This document shows positions 26,065 to 34,852 of a stretch of DNA of 64,000 nucleotides, piece after piece. Position 1 is the stretch's first letter. Each line of letters starts with the position of its first letter. The stretch comes from Lacrimispora indolis DSM 755 (GTDB lineage Bacteria; Bacillota; Clostridia; Lachnospirales; Lachnospiraceae). A model generated the notes under the pieces. The model saw nothing but the letters and a program-made list of their open reading frames with translations. It had not been told where the DNA came from and ran no database searches. Both the position numbers and the translations under genes were made by a program. Where the stretch lies: the NCBI RefSeq assembly GCF_000526995.1, contig NZ_AZUI01000001.1, positions 5,064,001 to 5,128,000 of the forward strand. The letters are read 5' to 3'.

Positions 26065-27263
26065 AATGAAACTTTCTCCTTCATCTGCAATGCCTGTTCA
26101 TAAAGCGGCTTTCGTATTTTCTTTCTGGTCACTTCCACCAGATTTAACTTTGTCATTTCAACAACAGTTGTCTTGACAGGATCTTTGGACAGAATTTCCT
26201 CCAGCCGTTCCATAAGGACACGCTTATCCTCCTCTGCTTCCATGTCAATAAAATCAATGACAATGATGCCGGATAAATTCCTGAGGCGAAGCTGATGCCC
26301 GATTTCCTCGGCAGCCTCTAAGTTGACCTTTTTAATGGTTTCCCGGAGCTCTTTTTTTCCGGAAAATTTTCCGGTATTAACGTCAATGACCACCAGTGCT
26401 TCCGTAGGTTCAATAACCAGGTATCCCCCTGATTTCAGCCAGACCCTCTTCCCCAAAGCTTCTTCCATGGTCTTTTCTATCCGGTAAAGCTTTCCCAGCG
26501 GAAGGAGCTTGTCCTCATACCGTGTAAGAAGCCTTAAGTCTTCCGGCTGGCACTGAGTCAGATATTCTTTTACGGCTTCGTAAATATCCGGTTCATCAGT
26601 AACCACCGCCTCCAGAGAAGCCTTAAGGCTGTCCCTTAAACCGGTCAAATAAGAAGGGGCGGAGCTGTAAAGAAGGCTGTAGCAGGTTCTGTGCCTTGCA
26701 TTGTCCAGCATTTTCCTGAAGGATTCCTTTAGATGGATCAGTTCCGCTTCCAGTTCTTCTTTTGGGATCCTATAAGCATTGGTACGGACGATAATGCCAA
26801 AGTCCTCTTCCTTTCTTGATTCCAGGTAGGGCTTCATCTCCTGTTTCCATGCCTGATCCGTGATCCTGGTGGAAAAACCGATCTGCTTTTTTCCGGAGGT
26901 CAGCACGAAATAGCGGCCGGTGAAATTTAAATTTCCGGTGAGGACCGGGGCCTTTGTCTTTACTGCGTCCCGCTCAACCTGGACAATGATCTCATCACCC
27001 TGGCGCAGCTTTCCCTCGTAGAGTCTCTGGTCTGCAAAATAAATACAGGCATCTGACAGACTTAAGTATCCCATCTGCCCGCCTCCTATATCTACAAAGG
27101 CTGCGTTGATATTTTTTACGATGTGATTGACCTTTCCTATATAAATATTGCCTAAAACGGGGCGGCTCTCCTCTGGTTCAATGTCAACCTGAACCGTCAC
27201 CCTTCCTGACTGAAGAAGGGTAATGACTGAGCCGTTCCATCTTGTTATGATTAACTTATTCAA
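26061..27263 (-). CDS. rng: Ribonuclease E/G family endonuclease
   Basis: The 400-residue protein has an N-terminal S1-like RNA-binding region (about 36-115; GNIYIGKVNHIVKNINAAFV) and the RNase E/G catalytic region with the two metal-binding aspartates in VVIDVNTG (D294) and VIDFIDM (D337). It cleaves single-stranded AU-rich RNA in mRNA turnover and rRNA maturation. It starts from TTG at 27263 after AGGAGA, overlapping the upstream gene by eight bases. The protein stops soon after VEVTRKKIRKPL; the CPxCxGxG zinc-link of E. coli RNase E/G is absent. Placement upstream of rplU in the same direction is typical of Clostridia. Confidence 0.93.
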   Translation of the reverse strand: MNKLIITRWNGSVITLLQSGRVTVQVDIEPEESRPVLGNIYIGKVNHIVKNINAAFVDIGGGQMGYLSLSDACIYFADQRLYEGKLRQGDEIIVQVERDAVKTKAPVLTGNLNFTGRYFVLTSGKKQIGFSTRITDQAWKQEMKPYLESRKEEDFGIIVRTNAYRIPKEELEAELIHLKESFRKMLDNARHRTCYSLLYSSAPSYLTGLRDSLKASLEAVVTDEPDIYEAVKEYLTQCQPEDLRLLTRYEDKLLPLGKLYRIEKTMEEALGKRVWLKSGGYLVIEPTEALVVIDVNTGKFSGKKELRETIKKVNLEAAEEIGHQLRLRNLSGIIVIDFIDMEAEEDKRVLMERLEEILSKDPVKTTVVEMTKLNLVEVTRKKIRKPLYEQALQMKEKVSL

Positions 27264-27966
27264 GGGATTCTCCTATAAGCCCCAAGGGCACCCAAACTTG
27301 CTGTTCCTCATCGGCCGTATTGCCGTATACCTCTTCTCTCTGGATCTGGAGGGCAAATTCCGGACAAGTCTGTCCCAGCCACTGATAATAAGCCTCCATC
27401 ACCAGCTCAGGTTTTAAATTATCTGCGCTTCCGGCAGATACCTTCATAAAAATCGTTTCTCCGCGAACTGAAAGCTCATAGATAAATGCCTTTAGATCCA
27501 CTTCTCTCTCGCCCTTTTTCGTCTTTTTCGTGATAAGGATATGATCCTGTTCCATAAATTCCGAAAGACCATTTAAAAATGCCTCCAAATCCTCCGGTTG
27601 TTTTCCTTCCCGGAACGTCAGGGTATAGTCTGCAGCAGCAACCAGTGACATGGCGTTTTTCGCCCGTTCGTCAAGGATATGGCATTCCGTAACCCGGATC
27701 CCTTCTGCCATTGCATCATTTAACCGGCTCATGACCGTCTTCCAATCCTCTGCGGGGTTCACTTCAATATCCATATATTCGCCGTTGCTTGTAAGACCCA
27801 CTCCTAAGGGGGATGCAAAAGACATGATCTGGTGAGGGCTGAAGCCTTCGCTGTATTTTATATCAATGTCAGCCCTTCTCATGGCCTTCTGGAAGTAACG
27901 CATAATATCCAGATGCCCCACGAATTTGACTGGGCCTTGTTTGGAGAATTTAATTCTCAACTTCAT
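27256..27966 (-). CDS. TIGR03936-family radical-SAM-associated protein (DUF2344)
   Basis: I choose ATG 27966 (MKLRIKFSKQG, 236 residues), preceded by GGGAGGT with a seven-base gap. Residues 5-60 (KQGPVKFVGHLDIMRYFQKA, then SEGFSPHQIMSFASPLGVG) are the family signature. In Clostridia this protein always follows the TIGR03960 radical SAM enzyme, either as a separate gene as here or fused to it. The pair has no firmly established reaction. It overlaps the upstream gene by 17 bases and the RNase gene by eight, so the three are tightly coupled. Confidence 0.9.
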   Translation of the reverse strand: MKLRIKFSKQGPVKFVGHLDIMRYFQKAMRRADIDIKYSEGFSPHQIMSFASPLGVGLTSNGEYMDIEVNPAEDWKTVMSRLNDAMAEGIRVTECHILDERAKNAMSLVAAADYTLTFREGKQPEDLEAFLNGLSEFMEQDHILITKKTKKGEREVDLKAFIYELSVRGETIFMKVSAGSADNLKPELVMEAYYQWLGQTCPEFALQIQREEVYGNTADEEQQVWVPLGLIGESLE

Positions 27967-29815
27967 AACAGACACCTCCCTTGAAATTCATGGCCCCGCA
28001 GCCGGAACACCTTTCCCGGCAGTTGGGGGTGACTTTCTCACTGACGGCATTCTGCCATTCTCTCTTTAAAAATTCTTTTGACACGCCTGCATCAATAAAG
28101 TCCCAGGGGAACACTTCCTCTAAATCCCTTTCCCTTACAGTATAAAAATCCGCATCCAGGCGGCAGGTTTCAAAAGCCTTCATCCAGATATCATTTTTAA
28201 AATGTTCGGACCAGGAATCGTAAATAGCACCGTTTTTATATACCTCTTCGATCAAAGAGGAGATCTTTCTGTCACCACGGGCCAAAACGCCTTCCAGAAC
28301 TGTTAAGTCAGCTTCATGGTAATTGTATTTCAGGCTCTTCTGATTCAGCATTTTTTTAAACTTGTCCTTAACAATATAGGCTCTCTCCAAAAATTCCTCT
28401 TTTGTGCACATTCTTGCCCACTGGAACGGAGTAAAGGGTTTTGGAACAAAGAAAGAGGAGCTTGCCACTACCTGGACCTTTCCGTTTCTCTGGTCCTTTG
28501 GTATTTCATAGTAGATCTCCGCCACTTTTTCCGAAAGCTCTGCGATCCCCTCCATGTCCTCTACGGTTTCCGTAGGCAGTCCCAGCATAAAATAAAGCTT
28601 TACCCTGTTCCAGCCGCCGCGGAAGGCTTCGCCTGCTCCTTTTAAGATGATCTCTTCTGTCAGCCCTTTGTTAATTACATCACGAAGTCTCTGAGAGCCG
28701 GCTTCCGGAGCAAAGGTCAGGCTGCTTTTTCTGATATCCTGGACCTTGCTCATGACATCAAGGGAAAAGGCATCAATACGAAGAGAGGGCAGGGAAATAT
28801 TGACCCCTTTGTCCTTAAATTCTTCAATGAGGAAATTCACCAGCCCCTCTAAATGAGTGTAGTCGCTGGAACTTAAGGAGCTAAGGGAAATTTCCTCATG
28901 GCCGGTGCTCTTTAACAGCTTGCAGGCGTATTCCTGTAAATATTCCAGGCTGTGTTCCCTTAAAGGCCGGTATACATTTCCTGCCTGGCAGAAACGGCAG
29001 CCCCTGATGCAGCCTCTCATGACTTCCAGAACCACCCGGTCCTGAGTCACTTTGATAAAAGGAACCACCGGATTTTCAATGTAGTATGCCTCGTCCATAG
29101 TGACGACCAGCTGCTTTGTCACCTTTTCCTTTGCATGGGAATTGTTTGGCTTCATGCTTTCTATGGTGCCGTCTTCCTTGTAGGATACATCATAAAAAGC
29201 CGGTATATAGATACCGTCGATCTCCGCCGCCATCTCTAAAAATTCCCGGCGGCTTCCACCTTTCTTCTTATTTTCCTTGTAACGGTCCATGAGTTCAAAA
29301 TAAACGGTTTCCCCTTCACCGATGTAAAACATATCAAAGAATTCTGCCAATGGTTCAGGATTGTAAGCACACGGTCCCCCGCCTATGATGATAGGATCTT
29401 CCTCCGTACGGTCTGCCCAGTGAAGGGGGATCTGTCCCAAATCAAGGACCTGCAGGATATTTGTATAGCACATTTCATATTGAAGAGTGATTCCGATAAA
29501 ATCAAACACCTTAATGGGATCCTGGGATTCCAGGGCAAAAAGAGGGATCTTCTGCTCCCTCATAATCTGATCCAAGTCTGTCCAGGGAGAAAAAATACGT
29601 TCACAGTAAATATCCTCCCTGCGGTTAAACATATCATATAAAATCTGCATCCCTAAGTGGGACATTCCGATTTCATAGACATCGGGGAAACACATGGCAA
29701 AACGGATGTCCACCTTTTGAAGATCTTTTACCACTGCGTTTACTTCATTGCCGATATACCTGGCAGGTTTTTCAACCCTTAATAATATTTCATCACTTAA
29801 TGCTAATTTTCTCAT
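27950..29815 (-). CDS. TIGR03960-family radical SAM protein with B12-binding-like domain
   Basis: I choose ATG 29815 (MRKLALSDEILL, 621 residues), preceded by AAAGGA; the frame is open to 29899. A B12-binding-like domain lies at about 50-190 and a radical SAM domain follows with the iron-sulfur motif RGCIRGCRFCQAG (CxxxCxxC) near residue 270. The C-terminus has further cysteines (CRERCSGCGA) that could hold a second cluster. Members probably modify RNA or protein, but the substrate is not established. It heads the group that continues into RNase E/G and trkAH. Confidence 0.92.
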   Translation of the reverse strand: MRKLALSDEILLRVEKPARYIGNEVNAVVKDLQKVDIRFAMCFPDVYEIGMSHLGMQILYDMFNRREDIYCERIFSPWTDLDQIMREQKIPLFALESQDPIKVFDFIGITLQYEMCYTNILQVLDLGQIPLHWADRTEEDPIIIGGGPCAYNPEPLAEFFDMFYIGEGETVYFELMDRYKENKKKGGSRREFLEMAAEIDGIYIPAFYDVSYKEDGTIESMKPNNSHAKEKVTKQLVVTMDEAYYIENPVVPFIKVTQDRVVLEVMRGCIRGCRFCQAGNVYRPLREHSLEYLQEYACKLLKSTGHEEISLSSLSSSDYTHLEGLVNFLIEEFKDKGVNISLPSLRIDAFSLDVMSKVQDIRKSSLTFAPEAGSQRLRDVINKGLTEEIILKGAGEAFRGGWNRVKLYFMLGLPTETVEDMEGIAELSEKVAEIYYEIPKDQRNGKVQVVASSSFFVPKPFTPFQWARMCTKEEFLERAYIVKDKFKKMLNQKSLKYNYHEADLTVLEGVLARGDRKISSLIEEVYKNGAIYDSWSEHFKNDIWMKAFETCRLDADFYTVRERDLEEVFPWDFIDAGVSKEFLKREWQNAVSEKVTPNCRERCSGCGAMNFKGGVCYEVEN

Positions 29816-30355
29816 ACTTAATTCCTTTTTATTAGTTTGGCCGATACATAAAATACATTTATTCTTCTTCATCAAAAACTTCTTAAGTTTTGTAATCACC
29901 TGGTATAAATAAAGAAGTTGTTTTTCAGAAATTATTTAAGCTTCGTCTCCTGATACAAAACATTTACTTCCATACTGGATTGTTCTGTTATGAATAGCCT
30001 TGATATTATGATGCCAAGTTTCATTCTCATAAAAAATACTTGTATTATTCATTAGAATTCTTCCCTATGAAGGAGTAACCGAAACATAAACAAAGTTAGT
30101 ATAGCATACTTCTTGTGGATACTCCATATCTAATTTGCAATCAATGGTTACTTAATCAATTCATCAAACAGGGACCCGGTACCGTTCACATGGTTTTGAC
30201 TGCCGGACAATATATTCATCCCTCATGAGCACATCATCAGCCATGTGCTGATGAGCTGTGTGGATTGGCATGAAATCGGGCCTTGCACTATTTACAAAAC
30301 AAAAGAGCATGATTGAACGCTCATGCTCCATTGTCCGTTTCATGTTATATGGATA
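29816..30355. other. 540-base intergenic region
   Basis: No gene with an RBS was recognised. A minus-strand extended -10 promoter (TGC then TATACT, 30106-30098) could serve the radical SAM gene. Between 30160 and 30270 the minus strand has short open frames and overlapping hairpins around AGCACAT/ATGTGCT, possibly decayed coding DNA. Confidence 0.4.
30294..30328 (-). terminator. Terminator of the padR operon
   Basis: GAGCATGA (30305-30312) pairs with TCATGCTC (30321-30328), followed on the minus strand by CTTTTGTTTTG. Confidence 0.78.
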
Positions 30356-31870
30356 TCAGGTGCTTTCTGTTCTCCAGAAAACAGCATCATTTTCTCCAGG
30401 TTCTTTTATCACTTTATCATAGCGGAATGCAGAGAGAAGTATACCTGTTAACAATATGTTGGTAATATGATTTACTTTACCTTCTGATAAATAAGGCAAA
30501 ACGCAAAAATAGCCAAATTGGTATCCTAAATTGCCCATTATATATAAAGCTGTCTGCAGTGTAATACATAATGCTGCGGGCAAAGCAGTCAGCTGCCCGA
30601 TCGGATTACGAATTTGCAATGCAATAGAAAAAAGCCAATAACAAATTCCAGACAGAAGTAAAAACAAAAATATTCCAGGGAGCCAGCCATAGGATAAAAT
30701 AAAATATGCAATCATATAGTTATTGTGGTAATGCTGCGGCAGAATATCTTCCAATACGGGAAGCTCTGCCGGCTCTCTTCTCCATTCACGATTATCAACC
30801 CTTATGATCCCATCATAATACCAGCTATAGTCAAAGTAAGACAGCATTTCTTGCTCCGATAACTCTACTTCACCAATCAGATCAGCTCTGCTCAGTAAAT
30901 CCTTTATTAAAAGACTGTTATATGCATCAGAAAGATGATCATTCGCTACAGTATCAGGATAAAAACACTGTTTAAAATAGTACTCCAGTGACTCCCATTT
31001 ATAAGCCCCCCAGACTGACAAAACTGTTACGCAAAGCAAGGTGGCTGCAATCATGCTCTTTTTCCTGTTTTCTGAAAAAAATCGTTTATATGCCATAAAC
31101 AGGAACATGAAAAAGGAAGCAATTAAAAATATCACTTGATAAGTGAAACCTACAAACCCGCCGGAACGGTGAGCACCAAAGAAAGCTATAACAGCGTATA
31201 CGGCAATTGAAATCAGAAAAGCATAACGCCACTTATTTCTTATCTTATATGAAAATATCATCAGCATAGGCACCGAAAGCATTAATATGGGCAGCTCCAG
31301 CATATATATATTCCACAAAAACGGCCGTAAATTGTCTTGTGTAAAACCAGCCATATTTAACAAGTTTAACAAAAATACAATGATGCTGTAAACCAGAAAA
31401 CCTTTCAGGAGTCTGAGGCAGTGCTTAATCAGCCATGGGTATCCCAGATAAATGACAGCAAACAACAGTGGAATACCCATCATAATATGTATATTTTCTT
31501 TAATCAGATATATCAATTGGACGGCTGCAGAGCCTTTCGCATACCAATAAGATTGGATATGATAAGTAATTTGGTAAATGCCGCCCATCACCACCAGTGC
31601 CAGAATACCCCAAAGTAAAAACCCGGGATTCTCCACCCGGTGAATCTGATTTAGTCGGACACCTATTTCAGATGGATCACCCAAATCCTGTAAGGCTGCT
31701 CTGGCTGCTTTCTCCTGATCCATTCCCTGATCCATATACTCTTCCTGCCGCTCCTCCATGTGTTGATACAATTCACTACAGAGTTCTGGTACGATTGGCT
31801 TATACTGAATCTGGTCTTGTACATCCTGCATGAACTGCCTGACATCATCGTTATTCTTATAATCCCGCAT
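30356..31870 (-). CDS. HAAS (permease prefix)-domain membrane protein with FtsW/RodA/SpoVE-like transmembrane region
   Basis: I choose ATG 31870 (MRDYKNND, 504 residues), with TGGAGGTGA upstream. Residues about 5-75 form a HAAS/permease-prefix domain (CSELYQHMEERQEEYMDQGM, ALQDLGDPSEIG), typical of proteins controlled by PadR regulators. About ten membrane segments follow. The last third (AYFILSYGWLPGIFLFLLLS and GYFCVLPYLSEGKVNHITN) resembles the C-terminal part of FtsW/RodA/SpoVE. The true SEDS polymerase pocket cannot be confirmed; the stretch 300-400 is extracellular and divergent. The start overlaps the end of padR by 14 bases, so the pair is translationally coupled and probably controlled by the dyad at 32228-32268. 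Confidence 0.8.
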   Translation of the reverse strand: MRDYKNNDDVRQFMQDVQDQIQYKPIVPELCSELYQHMEERQEEYMDQGMDQEKAARAALQDLGDPSEIGVRLNQIHRVENPGFLLWGILALVVMGGIYQITYHIQSYWYAKGSAAVQLIYLIKENIHIMMGIPLLFAVIYLGYPWLIKHCLRLLKGFLVYSIIVFLLNLLNMAGFTQDNLRPFLWNIYMLELPILMLSVPMLMIFSYKIRNKWRYAFLISIAVYAVIAFFGAHRSGGFVGFTYQVIFLIASFFMFLFMAYKRFFSENRKKSMIAATLLCVTVLSVWGAYKWESLEYYFKQCFYPDTVANDHLSDAYNSLLIKDLLSRADLIGEVELSEQEMLSYFDYSWYYDGIIRVDNREWRREPAELPVLEDILPQHYHNNYMIAYFILSYGWLPGIFLFLLLSGICYWLFSIALQIRNPIGQLTALPAALCITLQTALYIMGNLGYQFGYFCVLPYLSEGKVNHITNILLTGILLSAFRYDKVIKEPGENDAVFWRTEST

Positions 31871-32198
31871 AAATAATCTCACCTCCAAGTATCTGACTTA
31901 CCACACTGCTATATTGCTTCCATTCAAGTTCCTTTTTCTTTAGCAGCCGATGCCCCTCATCTGTTAAAATATAGTACTTTCTCAGCCTGCCATTGGGACC
32001 TTCTTTTTCAGTGCTTATAATTGCGCCCTGCTGTTCCAGACTATGCAGTATGGGATACAGGGTTCCTTCCTTCAGCACAAACAGATCCTGGCTCTGTCTT
32101 TCCAATTCTTTGATTATCTGGTAACCATACATCTCTTTTGTTTCCAAAAGCTTTAGAATCAGCAGCGATGTTCCAAATGCCATCATTTTCTTATCCAT
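31857..32198 (-). CDS. PadR-family transcriptional regulator
   Basis: I choose ATG 32198 (MDKKMMAFGTS, 113 residues), which has AGAGGTGA upstream. The protein is the short PadR-s2 type: a winged helix with LLETKEMYGYQIIKELE, the VLKEGTLYPILHSLEQQG recognition segment and the wing GRLRKYYILTDEGH, followed by a single dimer helix. Such regulators repress the HAAS-domain membrane protein gene encoded just downstream, as here. Its promoter contains a perfect 14-bp inverted repeat, which suggests autorepression. The inducer is unknown; in related systems it is an envelope-active antimicrobial. Confidence 0.92.
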   Translation of the reverse strand: MDKKMMAFGTSLLILKLLETKEMYGYQIIKELERQSQDLFVLKEGTLYPILHSLEQQGAIISTEKEGPNGRLRKYYILTDEGHRLLKKKELEWKQYSSVVSQILGGEIIYAGL

Positions 32199-32227
32199 TG
32201 TTTCACCTCTTATCAATAATAAATAAC

Positions 32228-32275
32228 ACCTAGAGTTTCTAGGTATATTATACATAGAAACTCTAGGTATGTCAA
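32228..32275 (-). promoter_or_regulatory. padR promoter with perfect dyad operator
   Basis: On the minus strand TTGACA (32275-32270), 17 bases, TATAAT (32252-32247) is a consensus promoter. ACCTAGAGTTTCTA (32228-32241) and TAGAAACTCTAGGT (32255-32268) form a perfect inverted repeat flanking the -10, ideal for a PadR dimer to block transcription. Confidence 0.88.
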
Positions 32276-32461
32276 GAGACGCCTGTTTATTTCTCTAGCC
32301 GTCATCTAATGAAACCATGCAAAAAGACAGAATACCTCCAACGATTAATCAACACGAAAAATCTATGATCCATGGGTCATTTTGTGGTAAAAACAATTTT
32401 CTTATGGTATGATAATATTTGTAGGCTGATTTGTAACCATTATGTAAGGAGGTGTGTTGAA

Positions 32462-32587
32462 ATGGCTGTTTTTAGTATTATTAATCTTATTCTTTTACTT
32501 CTTTATGTGTTAGCCATAGGAGTTGGCGTATACGTTTTGTATCTGATCATCAAAGCGTTAAAGATATATATTAAAAAGAATTCATGA
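32462..32587 (+). CDS. 41-residue single-pass membrane peptide
   Basis: The frame from ATG 32462 (MAVFSIINLILLLLYVLAIG, then VGVYVLYLIIKALKIYIKKN) encodes one long hydrophobic helix with a basic C-terminal tail. It has an excellent RBS (AAGGAGGTG, eight bases before ATG) and an extended -10 promoter (TG-n-TATGAT, 32405-32413). Small proteins of this type occur widely in Firmicutes and some pipelines do not call them. It is divergent to the padR operon, but the dyad lies about 140 bases from its promoter, so joint control is uncertain. Function is unknown. Confidence 0.65.
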   Translation: MAVFSIINLILLLLYVLAIGVGVYVLYLIIKALKIYIKKNS

Positions 32588-32658
32588 TCTTCATGTACGC
32601 TATAATGTTTTTATGTAAAAGAAAGTGCCATTAGTCAGAGGACCTCCGGATCCGTTGT

Positions 32659-33360
32659 TTATGACGGCAGAAGCTGCTCTGCTTTTTGGCCTTTCTTTTC
32701 CATGTCAACGGTTTTCCATGATACCAGCAGCAGCGCACATACCATCCAGATCGCCTTTTCCCCAATCCAGACGGACAGTCCGCCTCCTGTAAGGGCTCCG
32801 GCGAAGAAAGCGGTCAGGATCCCGGTGTAGTGGTATGCCCTTTTCCTGCACACCTTGTCCTTTCTCACAAAGCCTTCATAATACATTTCCGCACAGGAAC
32901 GCATATTTCCAGTACAAAAGACCGGCGCATAGGCGGAGTTTCCTCCGAAATTGCGAAAGGTACAAAATTGTACTGCAGCAGCAAATGATACCGCTGTATT
33001 GGCAAACAGATGAGGTACCGTATTAGGGATAAAGCCGACCAAAAACAATACCGCAATTTCCAGAAATAAAATACCGGATATCCAATTGGTATGCTCCTCT
33101 TTATAAATTTCATAATAAAAATGTCTTGCAAGGAAAACTCCGGCAAAGAATGCTGCGATGGGTACAAAGGCCTGGCCCATGCCTTTGTAATCCTTTGAGA
33201 AAAAACGGATCGCAGCCAGGACAAAATTCCCGGTCTGTCCTGTGGCAAATACATTGCCTCTTTCAACGTATGAATAAGCATCCATAAATCCGCCTGTTGC
33301 CGCCAAAAGCATGTGAAATCCAATGTGGTCAGTTAATTTTGTTTTCGATCTGTTTTCCAT
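32659..33360 (-). CDS. YoaK-family (DUF1275) integral membrane protein
   Basis: The 233-residue protein has about six membrane helices and the family signature near the N-terminus: LAATGGFMDAYSYVERGNVF, then ATGQTGNFV. The middle carries QFCTFRNFGGNSAYAP followed by CTGNMRS, also typical of DUF1275. The family has no firmly established function; transport or membrane stress roles have been suggested. It is monocistronic with AAGGAGAT before ATG 33360. The gene is convergent with the 41-residue peptide gene, whose 3' end lies about 70 bases away. Confidence 0.9.
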   Translation of the reverse strand: MENRSKTKLTDHIGFHMLLAATGGFMDAYSYVERGNVFATGQTGNFVLAAIRFFSKDYKGMGQAFVPIAAFFAGVFLARHFYYEIYKEEHTNWISGILFLEIAVLFLVGFIPNTVPHLFANTAVSFAAAVQFCTFRNFGGNSAYAPVFCTGNMRSCAEMYYEGFVRKDKVCRKRAYHYTGILTAFFAGALTGGGLSVWIGEKAIWMVCALLLVSWKTVDMEKKGQKAEQLLPS

Positions 33361-33540
33361 ATAGCAATATCTCCTTACTGTTTCAGGCCATGACTTTTAT
33401 CATTATAATATAATCCAACAACAAGCACAAGGGCGATTGTCTCCAATGGGATTGGTGAATACAGATTCTATTAAATTATTCTTTTATTTCATCATTTCTT
33501 TGTGGTTTCAGGGCAGGGGATTTTCTTACTGTGATACAAA

Positions 33541-33574
33541 CAAAACAACCGGAATGGTTTGAAAACCTTTCCGG
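33541..33574 (-). terminator. Terminator of the M20-yfcC-patB operon
   Basis: CCGGAA, GGTTT pairs with AAACC, TTCCGG (33549-33574, one T-T mismatch), followed on the minus strand by TTGTTTTG. Confidence 0.82.
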
Positions 33575-33601
33575 CTATTTTTGTAAACTACATCTGGCTA
33601 T

Positions 33602-34783
33602 CTAATCAATTGTATTTAAAACTGCCGTCATTCTGTCAAGACATTCCAACACCCTACTGCTTGGCATAGCAATATTGATACGCTCAAAACCATTCCCCTC
33701 TTCACCAAAAATATAACCTTCATCAAATGCAATTTTGGCTTTCTTTTGCATATTATACTCAAGTTTTTGGGGATCGCTTTCATAAGCATTCAGGTCAATC
33801 CAAACCAGATAGGTTGCTTCCGGCACAAACATTTTGGCCTTCGGTAAATACTTTTTCAAATAGTCCTCTATCAGTTCAATATTATTGTCCAGATAGTCCC
33901 GAAGCTGATCCAGCCATTCCTGTCCTTCGTTATAAGCCGCAATGGTTGCCACTATTCCAAAGGGATTCGCCATATTTACTGAGTATTTTCCCTCAACCAG
34001 ATCCGTCCATTTCTGCTGCCAGTCTTTATTAGAAATAATGATATTGGATATTTGCATCCCTGCCATGTTAAAGGTTTTGGAAGGTGCCGTACAAACCACA
34101 ATCTGATCCGCATAATCGGGAGCCACTTTTAAAAGAGGCGTATGAGTGACTCCTTTCCGTGTCAGATCCATATGGATTTCATCCGAAATAATCCACTTAT
34201 TATATTTTTTTGCAATATCTACTAGCTGACGCAATTCGGTATTAGACCAGACACGTCCAACCGGATTGTGTGGACTGCATAAAATCATGCCCTTTATTTC
34301 AGGATCAGAAAATTTCTCTTCAAGATCGGCAAAATCCATTTTGTAGCCGTCAGCCTCGTACAAAAGTGAGCTGTTGCAAACCCGGCGCCCGTTGCTTGTG
34401 ATCTTATTCGTAAACGGGTAGTAAACCGGGCGCTGAATAATCACTCCGTCTCCCTCTTCTGTCAATATATTTAATAGAAAAGCAAGTGTTGGCACCACAC
34501 CGGGGCTGAAGAAAATATCTTCTTTCGGTATCTCCCAATCATAATTGCGGCGAAACCAACCGGTAACTGCATTAGATAACTCATCATTGCTGTACATGGT
34601 ATAACCAAATATCTTTTTATCAATACGGGCATGCAGTGCATCTAAAATAGGTTGAGCACAGGCAAAGTCCATATCGGCTACCCATACTGAAAGAGAACCC
34701 TCCACAGCCCCTTCTGGCATCGCATCTAGTTTCGCTGCGAAAGTGCCGCTGCGATCAATCATTTCATCAAAATTATATTTCAT
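33602..34783 (-). CDS. patB: MalY/PatB-family PLP-dependent C-S beta-lyase (aminotransferase fold)
   Basis: I choose ATG 34783 (MKYNFDEMIDR, 393 residues), with AAGGAAGAG upstream; the frame is open to 34828. This is a fold-type I PLP enzyme of the MalY/PatB group: LSVWVADMDF and GYTMYSN early, CSPHNPVGRVW near 170, and the PLP lysine K236 in TAPSKTFNMAG. PatB-type enzymes cleave cystathionine and cysteine S-conjugates to a thiol, pyruvate and ammonia. It is the last gene of an operon with a YfcC carrier and an M20 deacylase, which suggests degradation of N-acylated cysteine conjugates. A plain aminotransferase role cannot be excluded. Confidence 0.88.
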   Translation of the reverse strand: MKYNFDEMIDRSGTFAAKLDAMPEGAVEGSLSVWVADMDFACAQPILDALHARIDKKIFGYTMYSNDELSNAVTGWFRRNYDWEIPKEDIFFSPGVVPTLAFLLNILTEEGDGVIIQRPVYYPFTNKITSNGRRVCNSSLLYEADGYKMDFADLEEKFSDPEIKGMILCSPHNPVGRVWSNTELRQLVDIAKKYNKWIISDEIHMDLTRKGVTHTPLLKVAPDYADQIVVCTAPSKTFNMAGMQISNIIISNKDWQQKWTDLVEGKYSVNMANPFGIVATIAAYNEGQEWLDQLRDYLDNNIELIEDYLKKYLPKAKMFVPEATYLVWIDLNAYESDPQKLEYNMQKKAKIAFDEGYIFGEEGNGFERINIAMPSSRVLECLDRMTAVLNTID

Positions 34784-34852
34784 AAATTTACTCTTCCTTA
34801 CTATATTTATTAAGTCATTTATCTGCATTAATTCTGCTTTATATCATAATAA

